Origin: Furcasterigmium furcatum
Taxonomy: Eukaryota; Ascomycota; Sordariomycetes; Glomerellales; Plectosphaerellaceae
Direction: 5' to 3'
Assembly (NCBI GenBank): GCA_001599815.1
Contig: BCIA01000001.1
Coordinates: forward strand, 6,530,978 to 6,594,977
DNA: 64,000 nucleotides
The number at the start of each line of letters is the position of its first letter. Position 1 is the stretch's first letter. Of this stretch, positions 1 to 10,530 are shown piece after piece. Position numbers and translations under genes: made by a program. The notes beneath the pieces are model-generated. The model saw only the letters and a list, made by a program, of their open reading frames with translations. It had not been told where the DNA came from and did no database searches.

Positions 1-1658
1 CGTCGTTTCCTCGTCCTCTTCGGTCTCATGTTCATGTTCAAAAACGTAAGCTATGAAAGACCGTGCTTGCCTGTTCCAGGTCGAGAGGGACACGGAAGTG
101 CTGACTTTGAGATTGTTCATAGATTGCTTTTGGGAACATCGCCCTCATCCGGACAATGCAGCTGGGGACCGAAGACAACGTCATGACCCAGCTTGGCTTC
201 TCCATTGACCGATACAATCTCATGGCTACGGTACAAGGGGTAAGATTGACTTTACTTGTCCTACCGAGGTCTAGCAACATATCAGTTAACAGTATCCTAG
301 ATTGCGTACATCGTCTTCGAGCTGCCGAGCAACCTGCTCCTCAAGTGGATGACGCCGCATCATATGCAAGCCAGGATCTTCATCACCTGGGGCATCGCGA
401 CAGCCGCCGGTGCTGCAGCCACCAACTCCACCCAGCTCATCGTCTCCCGTTGGTTTGTTGGGTAAGTGACTTCCATCTCTTTTGACATGGTTTGGACTTC
501 CTCCCTCTAACTACCAGACAGAATGCTCGAGGCTGGCTTCTTCCCCGGCATGATCACGACCATCTCGTACTGGTACCGCACCGACGAGGTCGGCCGCCCC
601 ATCCTGTGGTTCTTCTCCATCGCCCAGTTCTCCGGCATCATTGGCGCCCTCGTCTGCTACGGCACCAGCTACATGAACGGCCTGCAGGGCCTCTCCGGCT
701 GGCAGTGGACCCTCATCATCGAGGGTATCGCCACTATCCTGCTGGGCGTCGTCATATTCTTCGTCCTCCCAGACTTCCCCAAGTCCAAGCGCAGCCGCTC
801 TTGGCTCACCCCGCGTGAGCAGCAGTTCATCGAGGCCCGCCTGCCACCGCATGCCCCGGCCACCCACGACAAGAGCTGGAGCACCGAAGACGCCATCATC
901 GCCCTCAAGAGCCCGACCACCTGGGGTTTCCTTTTCGACCAGACCCTGATGAATCTGTCCCTTTACGCCCTTAACTGGTTCCTCCCCAGCATCATCGCTG
1001 GCCTGGGCTTCGCCACATTGCCCACAAGCCTCCTGCTCAACATCCCGCCCGCTGTAGCGGGTATCCTGGCCATGGCCATCTGTGTGCTCATCACTTCCAG
1101 GGCATGGGCCGCCAGGCCCTTGATTTGCGTGTAAGATGCTTCCATGCCTCCTTCCCTTCCTTTACGGTTCATAAGCTGATTTTATTCGGTAGCATCGTCA
1201 TTCTCGGCTCCATCGTATGCTACATCCTCTTCTTCACCATCAACAGCAACGGCGGCCTCTACGCTGCTTGCATCCTCAGCCAGTTCTTCGGCGCCTCCTA
1301 CTACGTCCCCTACTGGTCCTGGCGCACCTCCGTTATGTCTGGCTCCACGGGGGCGGCCTTCGCCATCGGCCTGCAGAGCAGCGTCGCCCAGCTCGGCGCC
1401 GTCGTCGGCCCCCAGTTCTTCCAGGCCAGGTGGGCGGCCGACCGCTACCGCAACAGCTACCTCATCGGCCTCGGCATCACCCTGGCGGCGCTGCTCACCA
1501 ACTCCTGGACCTGGTGGCTCACGCGCAACATCGAGCGGCAGACGCAGAAGGTGCGCCGAGAGACGCTCAAGGCGCGGAGGGAGGGCAAGGCGTACACCGG
1601 GCAGACGGACATTGACGTCCTGAACGATTCTTATATCAAGAACCGGAAATGGTGGTAG
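1..1658 (+). CDS. Dal5-like MFS permease (anion:cation symporter family), 5' end cut by window
   Basis: Plasma-membrane transporter of the allantoate/ureidosuccinate/vitamin permease group of the major facilitator superfamily. Exons read 1-45, 123-239, 301-461, 522-1130 and 1193-1658; every junction has GT..AG ends and keeps frame. Visible family features are an ELPSNLLLKWMTP stretch after the second coding block, SRWFVGMLEAGFFPG across the 461/522 junction, a helix-rich middle, and a charged C-terminal tail ending NRKWW. The start codon and first helix lie left of the window. Substrate cannot be read from sequence; organic acids, allantoate, nicotinate and similar anions are carried by relatives. 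Family assignment is confident, substrate is not. Confidence 0.85.
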
Positions 1659-2097
1659 TGGGAGAGACGCTGGAACCCGTGCCGAGAAGTGGTTATTTGG
1701 TAGACCTACCTGAAGAACGAGGCCCCCAGGAAGTTGACGATGCCGACAGCCCTCTGACACCTCGAAACCTGCCTGGGAATGACCCGATGGCTCCGACGAT
1801 TTGTGCCCTACTGCCAACTGAAAGGGGTGCCGCTCGAAAGACGCAAGATCTCCCCCTTGAAGGAACTGAAAGAGCTGGGTAAGCTAGATCCACAGAAGAA
1901 GACATCAGAAAAGAATAGACTGGCACACATATCAAAGAACACCGCTTTGACATAATCTATTCAGACACTAAGCAGAACTATTTTGAAAGTGCGCTGAATG
2001 GAGACACTGAAAGCTCATGCCTGGTTGGCCAAGTACTCATATCACTCCAACCTTGGCGTCCTCGTTGAACACGAATGATCCTTTGGAGGCAGTGTTC
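1659..2097. other. Intergenic, convergent 3' ends
   Basis: Lies between the 3' ends of the permease and the minus-strand zinc-knuckle gene. I see no convincing coding exon or RNA gene; it probably holds the two 3' UTRs. Confidence 0.5.
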
Positions 2098-3796
2098 TTA
2101 CTTCGGACTCTCAGCCTCATTCCGTTCGGGCGACCCCTCGATGGCAGACGGCTGCTTGGCAGCGCCAATGTCGATGTTGGGCTCGTCCTCGACCGCTTTG
2201 GACTTGCGATGGCTGGGAAGGCCACCGCGTGGCAGTGCAGGCCCGAAGGGCCTCACGCGAGGGCGGCCCACTGACTTTTTCGGGCTCGTCTTGACGGGGC
2301 GAACTCGAGGGCGGCCGCGGGGACGCTTTGCTGGCAATCCTTCCTCCCTTCTCTTGGTCGCCATGGTCGTCGCCGTCGTCCTTGTCACCGCTGTCGTCGC
2401 CGCCGCCGCCTCCATCTTCTCCCTCTTCTTCGTCGTCGTTCTCTCCTGGGGTTTCCCTTGCGTCGCCCCCAAACTTCAGCTCCCTCTTCAGATCCCGCCT
2501 GTAAACCAAGATGGACGGCAAGGTATTGGTTCGATCCTCATCCATGCCCTCGCAGGTGTACTTCTCCTCCGCGCGGTCATACACATCCTCAAGCATGAGT
2601 TGGTCCCCCTCACACTTTGACTTGCAAAACGACGGGCTGAAAGGAAACTTCTTGGGGAACTCCGGAGAGTTGCCACGCCCTTGCTTCCAGACCTCGACGA
2701 GCAAAGCGATCCAATCGACCGATGTTCGCACGGGAGGACGATCGCCTCGATTCGTCACAAACCATTCGATATAGGTGTCTGTGCGATGCAGAGTCTCAAC
2801 TCCCAGCGTTGCCGTGAACAGCGGGCATGTCGCGTGGCTGTGATCCGTCGCGTTGCAGATACAACAGCCACCCTCTGCCAGGAAACCGGTGGTCACGTCG
2901 ATCATGTGGCAGTGCTTGGCGTGGTGCTCCAGACAGCAGATGCCGCAAATTTGGCTCTGTGACCCTTTGTGCCCTCTCTGGCCAAAGTCGATCGTCGTGG
3001 CAGCGCGTTCTACTCCCATTTGGGAAGCCGCCCCGATTCGCTTCTTGATGCGGGCTGTCGGGTCACGGGAGGCACGGGACAAGTCACCCGAGCCACCGCT
3101 GTTCTGAGCAATCTCGCCTTCGGCCGGGGTGCTGCTGTCGTCGGTGTCGAAGTTGGTCTGGCGGCGGTTCAGGCTTTGTGGCATGTTCCGGATCTTTAAC
3201 GCCGCACTCTGGCCCTCTGCATCACCCATGGAGACCGTGCTGGCATCTGTAGCGCCACGGCTGATAGCAGGTCTGCCTCCAGATCGTCCATCTGCCTTGC
3301 CGGTGAAGCTCGACTGCGCGGGTTTCAGCACCTCTACCGTGCCGAGAGCCACTCGATCCTGCTCTTCACTTTTGACCGCTTGACTTCCGGTCCCAGATCC
3401 CCCGCGCTGCGCTGGCGCCTGGCTCCCTGTCGACTGCAGAGCGGCCCTGAATGGGTTGGTTGTCGGTTGCCGAATCGAAGGGTTGAAACTCGAAGTCGCC
3501 CAGGGACTAGACATAGCCGGCTGCAGTATGCCCTCGTCGCCTTGTTGAACTTGCCGGCCTCGTCCTCCTCTGTCCCGGCGCCGACGTTTTCCTCCGCGAC
3601 CCTTGCCGCCACGGAAACCACCACGAGAGTCTCCTGGAACGCTGCCGCTTTGATTCTGATGGTAGCCGTCATGGTGGCCGCCGCCAAAGCCACCCCGACT
3701 GACATGCCTTGATGGGAAGCTCCTGTTGTGCTGCGCCTGGTAGTTGGGCTGGAAGCTGATGTCGTAAATCGAGCAACCGGTGCTGACATGTGGCAA
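2098..3796 (-). CDS. RGG-box / double zinc-knuckle / AT-hook protein (family copy 1)
   Basis: Predicted nucleic-acid-binding protein of a family with three members in this window. In order: an Arg-Gly-rich N-terminus (SRGGFGGG, RGGFRGGKGRGGKRRRR), a disordered linker with an FNPSIRQP motif, two zinc-knuckle-like motifs (CGICCLEHHAKHC, then CCICNATDHSHATC), a conserved block EWFVTNRGDRPPVRTSVDW, and an acidic run. The simple frame from 3796 runs to 2117 and ends in low-quality sequence. Removing a 58-nt GT..AG segment (2388-2331) instead switches to the frame holding two AT-hooks (RGRPRVRP, VGRPRVRP) and stops at 2098; I prefer that model. No ATG opens the frame: a TAA lies just before 3796, so a 5' exon is missing from the model. 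A splice acceptor near 3780 is plausible. Function is unknown; RNA or chromatin binding is an inference. Confidence 0.6.
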
Positions 3797-4059
3797 TTAT
3801 AGGGAACGACCATGACCATCCAGGTCCCGCAGACATCGACGAAGACGGCGCAGGTGCGCTCCCGGACGAATTCTTGGACCTCCCCGCACGCAATTTTGTT
3901 CACAGGTATGGAGGGGAGATTCGTGCCTGGGTGGACCCAGATCAGCTGGGAGTCCCCGCAGCGTATGTGCGGCACCACTTTGGCGACACCAGAGTGCGAT
4001 TTGTTATGCAAGATGGCACGGGTCTGGACCCTCGGGACTTTCTGCGGCGGAGGGAGTGA
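3787..4059 (+). other. Short exon-like open stretch, plus strand
   Basis: Open from after a TGA to a TGA with no ATG near its start. The translation has ordinary composition (for example DEFLDLPARNFVHRYGGE and RVRFVMQDGTGLDPRDF) and reads more like protein than the frames opposite it. It might be an exon of an unmodelled gene, or chance openness in GC-rich DNA. No partner exon was found. Confidence 0.2.
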
Positions 4060-4536
4060 CGTCCTGCTTGCACCATAAGCAGGTGGTCAGGGGAGAAACG
4101 GATGGGTCGCGGAAGGGGAGGAACGGATTGGCCATGATGGAAGGAGCCCCGATCACCAGCAGGAGCACGCCCGTCGGCAAGGCGCCTGGGATCTGGATCT
4201 GGGGACTGTTCGCGGTGGCTGATCGACTGCCCAACCCTGACGGCGAGTCGAGGCGAGTGGACAGGCTGGACGACACTGGACAACAAGTCAGCGTCCTTCC
4301 TGTGCAGTGTATCAAATGTGGGAGTACGACAAGGACTCTGAGGCCTGCCAGCAAATTGAGAGCTGAACGGATTGCGGCATGTCAGCACGATGAAATGGCC
4401 AGTTGAAGATACGGAGAAGGTCACGGCTATCACGGCATCAGCGACATCACAAGAAGCTGCGGAACAGAACGACCAAGAGGAGGCGGAAGAGACGGATCGG
4501 GCAAGGCTGGCGCTGTCGACATCCAGTCCTGGGGAC

Positions 4537-4608
4537 CTGGAGGCCTAGACATGGTCGGCTGTTGCGGAGAGTCTGGAGGCCTCGACACGGTCGGCTGTCG
4601 CGGAAAGT
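4537..4608. repeat. 36-bp tandem duplication
   Basis: Two adjacent 36-bp units (4537-4572 and 4573-4608) start CTGGAGGCCT and differ at about four positions. The length is a multiple of three, but no convincing gene covers it. It lies in the divergent region between the copy 1 zinc-knuckle gene and the AT-hook gene. Confidence 0.8.
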
Positions 4609-4936
4609 GAGTTGCTGGTCATGGTCAATTTGCGGACCGCGGGGTGGCTGCGACATCGAAGGCCCGGGATCCTGTTCCCTTTCCGGAGGGTTTCTGTTTG
4701 GCGCGTCGCTCTTTTTGAAGGTTTTTTTCCCTTCGGGGTTTTCCTTCGCTTTCTTTCTGTCTACATAGGAGCTAACATAACTTGCTTCTGTGCCTATGTG
4801 TTCTGTGATGTGTGATCTCTGCCCAGCCACGTATGTTGTGATGTGTGACTTCTTTAGTAGATCCATGGTCCGTTGGGATATTGGTCGTTGGATCCGGACT
4901 TTGGATGACAGACAGCACGACAGGTACCGGTGTCGG

Positions 4937-5014
4937 CCAATGAAAAGTTGAGAAAGTCGCTGAACCTCTGACCAATGAAAACTCAGAACAAAAATGCGAA
5001 GAATTCTGACCAAT
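4937..5014 (+). promoter_or_regulatory. Three evenly spaced CCAAT boxes upstream of the AT-hook gene
   Basis: CCAAT occurs at 4937, 4972 and 5010, each followed by GA/GAAAA-like sequence and spaced 35 and 38 bp apart. This is the core bound by the fungal CCAAT-binding HAP complex. The array lies about 210-285 bp before the AT-hook ATG and could also serve the divergent copy 1 gene. Sites are seen directly; use is inferred. Confidence 0.45.
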
Positions 5015-5130
5015 GAGAATTCGAGAGCGTCAAATCAATGTTTTACTTCCCCACCTCCCGAGGTTGCCAGGCAACCAGTCAACACTCCGAGTGTTGCCCC
5101 ACACTGATTCCACTGTGCTAATTCCACCAC

Positions 5131-5174
5131 CAAACAACAACCACACAAGCACCAAACAACAACCACACAAGCAC
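5131..5174. repeat. 22-bp direct repeat in the 5' leader of the AT-hook gene
   Basis: CAAACAACAACCACACAAGC plus AC occurs twice in perfect tandem (5131-5152, 5153-5174), followed by a short partial third copy. It sits in a CA-rich, T-poor leader of the type common in fungal 5' UTRs, about 50 bp before the ATG at 5222. Confidence 0.85.
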
Positions 5175-5221
5175 CAAACCCCAATAAACACGCCCACAGA
5201 ACACAGCAACACAGCTGGAGA

Positions 5222-7123
5222 ATGGTGAAGGCAGGGAGCGATGCCCTGGTGAGAGGTGGTGACGATGAGGAGAGTTCAACGGGCGCAAGCGCGCACGGAG
5301 GCAAGCGCCAGGAAGAAGGATTGGATTTGTGGAACGAGGCCAGACAACGCCCGGTCGGCTTTCCAAGCCACGAGGCAGTCGCGTCTCCGACGACGGAGAC
5401 GTTTGCGCCTGCGGCGATGAGAGAGATTGTATCGGGACCGATGGGGTCGTTTGCGCCTCCGGCGGTGAGGACGATGGAGCCGCCGATGGGAACGTTCGCG
5501 CCGCCGATGGGGACGTTCGCACCGCCAATGGGGACGGTTGTGCCTCCATACCCTCCGTACCAGATCCCGAAGAGGGGCCGACCTCGCAAGAGGCCCCCTT
5601 CGCCCCCGTCGGATGGGATCCCCAAGAAGAGGGGCCGTCCTCCAAAGGCCAAGAAGGACCCGGAGGTGCCTGCGGCACCAAAGAGGAAGGTAGGCCGGCC
5701 TCGTACGAGACCCCTTTCCCCCCCGTCTAACGGAATGCCCAAGTCGATCGGCCGTCCTGCAGAGGTCAAGAAGGTCGCGCCTGCACAGTGGTCCTTGGGG
5801 CAGAGACTTTGGGCAGCTGCTCACGCCGGGAACCTTGGGCCGGGTCTTGGGCATCAGACTGCTGGTAGGAGAGATACGTTGGGGCCCGATGATGCGACTT
5901 TGTCTCGTGACGAGCCAATTGTGCCCACAGACAACAGTGCCGGGTTTGCCTTCAATGAGGATGGCAATGTCGATGCAGGTCCAGTGGACCACAGGGCAGA
6001 GACGGCAGAGGAGGAGGCTGCCAGGGTCGGCGATGATATTCGCGAATTGGGGCTCAGCGAGGATGTTCCCAAAGCACTGATGGCTTACAGACCGGAGAAC
6101 ACAGCGGTTATGTTCAAGGACTACAGGGCCAGGCTCCAGGCAGGGGCCCCGGATTACTGGACTCTGAAAGACGAGGAACAGCTTGGGCGCGACCTTCGAG
6201 AAGCAGAAGAGTCTGGAAAGATGAGGATGTGGCTCGACACCTGTCGCGACCACATATCGGAGCTGTGGACGGTGTCCATGTGGCGGTTCAACACTCCTCC
6301 TGACTTCGTCATCAGTCCGATGTTTTACCTCGACGTGGAGATGGAAGGCCAGCTGGCGGAAATGGGAGAAGCGGGACGCAGGTGGGCTTCCCTGCCGCAG
6401 AACGAGATTTTCAAGACTCTCTGGTCGAAGGAGTTCTGCCTCGCGCTGGAGGCCCTCCTCAGACACCCGTTGTCGAGATCGCGACAAGACTTGGTCGCTG
6501 CGCTGCAGTACGTGGTGATAACCCGCACTGATGATCGCCGACCGTGGCCCCTGTCCGTCAAGGAGACGCCCGTGTTCGAGCTCTTGGTTGACAAGATTGC
6601 CGAGAGCAATGGTAAGCTGCCCATCCGGACGTTGCATGACAGCGCGGTCAGGGAAGCCGGGCCGCAGGACGTTGGGCTTGGAGCGGCACCTGCCACAGAG
6701 CCTGACTTGTCTTCTATCTTCAAAGCAATCGAGAGAGTGATTCCGACCCCGGACCCGCAAGGCCATCCCCTTGGAAGGTATGTGAGCCGCCGCGCGCCGT
6801 ACAGGCTGAAGACGACAGACCTGTGGCTGCTGCTTCGGGCCTTGGATATTTCACGCGATATGTCGCCGCGGAAGGAGTTCTGGCCATGGAGAGAATACGT
6901 CCAAGGAGGGGTCATGGTGAGAGAGCCTACCCTGGAAGACTTCAGGCCCAGCCAGGAACAGCTGGACAAGCTGCGGGTCGACTGCGCAGTGGAGCAAGTG
7001 CGACATGCGTATGCCAGACTTGATCAAGGATCTTACATTCCAAGCCGGCATTTACGCCAGTCGCGGCCCCGGTATCATGATGATGATTGGTGTCCAACTG
7101 ATCATGAAGAGCACCTGGGGTGA
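5222..7123 (+). CDS. AT-hook protein of unknown function (633 aa)
   Basis: Uninterrupted reading frame with an ATG directly after a CA-rich leader. Residues about 75-106 hold a short repeat (PPMGTFAPP type). Residues about 117-163 hold three AT-hooks: KRGRPRKRP, KKRGRPPK and KVGRPRTRP. A degenerate fourth (SIGRPAEVK) is near 174-183. The remaining roughly 450 residues are mixed acidic/hydrophobic and match no domain I know; they include an EEEAARVGDD acidic segment and a Trp-rich stretch (WLDTCRDHISELW). AT-hooks bind the minor groove of AT-rich DNA, so a nuclear chromatin-associated role is likely. The hooks resemble those in the AT-hook exon of the neighbouring minus-strand zinc-knuckle gene, so the two may share ancestry or function. 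Coding status is well supported, function is not. Confidence 0.75.
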   Translation: MVKAGSDALVRGGDDEESSTGASAHGGKRQEEGLDLWNEARQRPVGFPSHEAVASPTTETFAPAAMREIVSGPMGSFAPPAVRTMEPPMGTFAPPMGTFAPPMGTVVPPYPPYQIPKRGRPRKRPPSPPSDGIPKKRGRPPKAKKDPEVPAAPKRKVGRPRTRPLSPPSNGMPKSIGRPAEVKKVAPAQWSLGQRLWAAAHAGNLGPGLGHQTAGRRDTLGPDDATLSRDEPIVPTDNSAGFAFNEDGNVDAGPVDHRAETAEEEAARVGDDIRELGLSEDVPKALMAYRPENTAVMFKDYRARLQAGAPDYWTLKDEEQLGRDLREAEESGKMRMWLDTCRDHISELWTVSMWRFNTPPDFVISPMFYLDVEMEGQLAEMGEAGRRWASLPQNEIFKTLWSKEFCLALEALLRHPLSRSRQDLVAALQYVVITRTDDRRPWPLSVKETPVFELLVDKIAESNGKLPIRTLHDSAVREAGPQDVGLGAAPATEPDLSSIFKAIERVIPTPDPQGHPLGRYVSRRAPYRLKTTDLWLLLRALDISRDMSPRKEFWPWREYVQGGVMVREPTLEDFRPSQEQLDKLRVDCAVEQVRHAYARLDQGSYIPSRHLRQSRPRYHDDDWCPTDHEEHLG

Positions 7124-8717
7124 AGTTATTCCATACCGCCGATGCGTTCCCGAAAGGCCATGGAGCAACGCAAGGCAGAAGGTGGCATGGAAGCTCGACC
7201 CAAGGTGAGAGAACCCGACAACATTGAGGTCCGTCAGATACCTGTGGAGGGCTTCTGCCAAGTGGCAGGGAGAGGACGACCAGCCGAGTCTCGCAGTGTT
7301 GCATCACTCGAGACGAGGGTGAGGTCATGATGTGAGGACTACGAAAAGGTGGACAAGACGCCCGCACAAGCGAGGTGCAAGTCCAAGAAATAGAAGGTCC
7401 TCGATGCTATTGAAGCCGTGGATAAGCTTAGCCCGAGATGTCAGGCAAGCAGTGACACTGGCTAGTACCAGTAGTCTCGATCTCAAGGCGGGAAGAGTGG
7501 CCTGGCGTGAACCCGGCCAGACAGCACATGTTTCCAGGTCACGGTGTTTGAATGCGCTCACAGCGGCGGCCGCGGCTTTGACCGGACGTGGCGACGCCTT
7601 CGCCGACGACGGCCGCCTAAGTGAACTAGGACACTGTTTGCTGTCTTTATGGGAGGGAGGGTGGTGGGCAACGAACAAGACCGGCCTCTCCGTGGCGTTG
7701 TCTATGAGTACCCTCTCGAGGGGAAACTAACAGGTCTTGGCCTCGCATCATCAATGCGAGCGATCTTTCTTCAGAGGGAATTCAAGCACAGTTCGAACGT
7801 CGCACTCTGGTTCAGACCTTGCGAATTGGCCGGTGTGGGTATAGCTCGGGAGGATAATGGGAGGCTTGGCTGGAGGGCATGGGTGGTACTCGAGGTAGAG
7901 GTACTGCCGAGAAAGAATGTGTAATATGTAATATTGTCTTGTCAATGTTTTGGGGCCTCTCCGTGCACGAGATGATGCTGTCGGGGCTTCTGTCTGTCCT
8001 CGCTCAGATTCCCCTGCTTCTGTGTTGATGAAAAGTTAGCATCCTTCATAAGGGGCCGGGGACATGGACGTGACGAACGTGCCAAGGGATTGTGCGGCTC
8101 CCCATCGTGGATGATCGTTGTCTTCGAGAGTTTGGATCTTGGAAGCAGTTGAATTCCTGGCTGGTAAATGCCTCGGAAGAAGAAGAAGAAGAAACCGTGA
8201 CTCGAGTCGGAAGGTAGCCTGTGGAGGGTATCAACCTATGAGGCAAGCCGAGGACAGAAGGGGGGGCTTGCAGATCGGGTTGATGTGTGCTGAAGGTCGG
8301 ACTTGTGGTGGAAGTAGAGTAGTGGCAAGGCAAGCATTCAGAAGATTACTGTGCGTGAGCAGAAAACGAAGAAATAGGGTTTGTAGCGGGCGAGTTCCGT
8401 TGCCTGAGCTGGCTGATCCTGCGTTGTCTCTGTGGATGTAACCGCTGTGCGCACGGGTGTCTGCCAGCAACCCTCCAATGCAGCGCTCGCTCAGGCCAGT
8501 GCCAGCTCCGCCACACACACCCCTCTCCTACCTACACCTCTTCACCTCGACCACCCAGAACTCGACTCATTGACCAAGCACACCTGGCTGTCACTGAACT
8601 AGGCAGTTACGCAACTGCCACTCCCATCCAGGCCCTGAAAATCCGATCTGCTCTTTTAACCTGGCTGGAAACACTCATTTCACCTCTGCAGCACATAATT
8701 TCGCCGAACAAACTTAA
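7124..8717. other. Intergenic, no convincing gene
   Basis: Several open frames exist but have no initiator, splice logic or recognisable motif. From about 8500 the plus strand becomes C/T- and CA-rich, like a fungal promoter and leader, just before the decayed zinc-knuckle copy. Confidence 0.45.
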
Positions 8718-9740
8718 ACAACTCAAACCCCAGCACTTACTCCTATCGACAGGGCCGAACAGTCATCTCAGCATCCGCTCGTGCCTCAGGATTTCCCTTT
8801 CAATCCATCAGTCCGACAGCCAGCAGAAAACCCCTTCTTTCAGGTCCGGCAGCTGACGGAGCGTTGCAAATCGAAACAACAACAAGATTGGGAGCTTGAA
8901 GAGTCTGTGCAAGACTTGGCTGCGGATTCTTTCGAGGTCGAAAACCGCCAAGGCCAAGGTCGCGAGCTTCTGCAGGATGGCACACCCGAAAGGGCAGCTG
9001 AGGAGCAGCAGCCTGACGACGTGGTTCTTATTGAGAGAAAAGACGGCCGCCCAGGCCTCATCGTCACCCACAAGAGAGGTGCTTACCCCCAGCCTCTGTC
9101 CGCAGTAAGAAGTGGTGCGGACTTCGAACTCGACTACGGAACCAGACCGTTCAGCATGAAGCAAGAAGAGGAGATCAAACTTGAACAATATGGGCCGCGG
9201 GTTCACCACGACGGCGAGGACCCCCCATTTCGCGTCCTTCAGCCCTAGAACAACATCCTCGTCCGGGATGGAAAGTTGCTTTTCGGCGAGGTCGACCCGA
9301 GCACCGGCTTTCTGTCAGAGGATGGCTGTTGCATCTGCAACGCGCCGTCTCACAGCCACGAGACGTGCCCCGAGTTTGCAGCGGCACTGTCGAAGCCTGA
9401 CTCGCAACTCGAAGCATCATTGATCGAATGGTTCATCTCGAACCGCGGTGACCGGCCGCCCGTTCGCACGACGGTCGATTGGATCAGTCTGCTCGAACTG
9501 CGGGCAAAGCGACAGCCACAGAGTGCCGAGGCAAAGTTCCCGCAGGACTTTCCTTTCAGTCCCTCTTTCTGCATGCAGAAGTGCGGTGGCGACAATATGT
9601 GGTTTGAGAAGGAGGTCCGCCGAGCCCCACGCCACTATTATCCGGATGGAGTGGTCGATGAACGGACGAAGTCATGGTCAGACATCATGGAACACAGGGA
9701 CGACCTGACAAAGGAGCTGAAGTTCGGGGTTGAGGCTTAG
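8718..9740 (+). pseudogene. Decayed zinc-knuckle family member (family copy 2)
   Basis: The frame from 8718 (just after a TAA) to 9740 is broken only by a TAG at 9246-9248; both halves are in the same frame. The first half keeps the family motif FNPSVRQPAENPF and a charged linker. The second half keeps the second zinc knuckle (CCICNAPSHSHETC), the block EWFISNRGDRPPVRTTVDW and the C-terminal KELKFG found in copy 1. No ATG precedes the frame, the RGG region is absent, and the stop lies where the first knuckle should be. A promoter-like C/T-rich tract precedes it, so transcription is possible. A cryptic upstream exon plus an intron removing the stop cannot be excluded, but neither was found; pseudogene is preferred. 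Confidence 0.6.
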
Positions 9741-10530
9741 AGGACTAGAGGACACACCGGAGGCAAAGAGCCAGCATCCAGAACACCGATAGAGGACTGA
9801 GGGTGATTCAAGTGCAAACAAAATCATGCCGAGGGAATCACAATGTAGTCAGACCACGAGACATGCAAAAGGGAGGAAGGGAAGACAAAGGGCAGAGCGA
9901 ACCCCAAACGACTTGTACACAGTGCCTGGGCTGAGGGCGTATGTTTGATAGGAAACACATCCACGAACCATTCAGCCTGTACCAAAATAAAAATGCCGGT
10001 TCATCGCTATTCAAGTCAACACACAGCCATGAGTTCCCATCTTGTTAGCTCCTCCACTTCTCAAGCGAGGTTGTCGCGTGCCTTCGAGTTTCCAACAGAT
10101 CCTCGCCACGATGCTACTTATCATCGTGCCTGCAACCACACCATCATGCACCCCGTTCGAATTACCGGAGGAATTGCAGGATAGGCTCCAGGCACTTTTT
10201 GAACAGCTCGAAAGGCAGGATCAAGAGCTCCGCTGGGGAGAAACCCAGGAAGCAAGCATGTCAGCATCGATTGATGTCACCCAGCAATCTATGACCCATC
10301 CGATGGGTTCAGTTGGTTCCGCAAGAATGTAGCATCTTGTCCATAGTCCTGGATGTACTAAACTTCTTTCTGTTGAATTGTTGTGGTGCAATCATCACGC
10401 CGCTCGCAGTATCCGACGTTCCTAGGACAGCACTCTGCATCCACCCGACCCTCCAACAGAACATGCACCCTGATGCCCACACGGACACAACCACGAGGCG
10501 AAAGTTTCCGCGGTATCAAGCTTCAGCTGC
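9741..10530. other. Intergenic with one small open frame
   Basis: Between the decayed zinc-knuckle copy and the PTR2 3' end. An ATG frame at 10111-10332 (73 aa) has a hydrophobic start (MLLIIVPATTPS) and a Gln/Glu-rich helix (ELQDRLQALFEQLERQ). It may be a small protein or chance; nothing else is seen. Confidence 0.25.

Noticed and set aside
1..1658. Dal5-like permease as part of the nitrogen island
   Set aside because: The family fits the theme, but it is 40 kb away with unrelated genes between, so linkage is not claimed.
2117..2388. Unspliced C-terminus of zinc-knuckle copy 1
   Set aside because: Composition becomes unprotein-like (Arg/Cys/Trp/Ser) exactly where the alternative frame shows AT-hooks, so the spliced form is preferred.
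5276..6766. 496-codon minus-strand open frame
   Set aside because: Antisense to the AT-hook gene; Arg/Pro/Leu-rich with no motif, while the plus frame has AT-hooks and a proper start.
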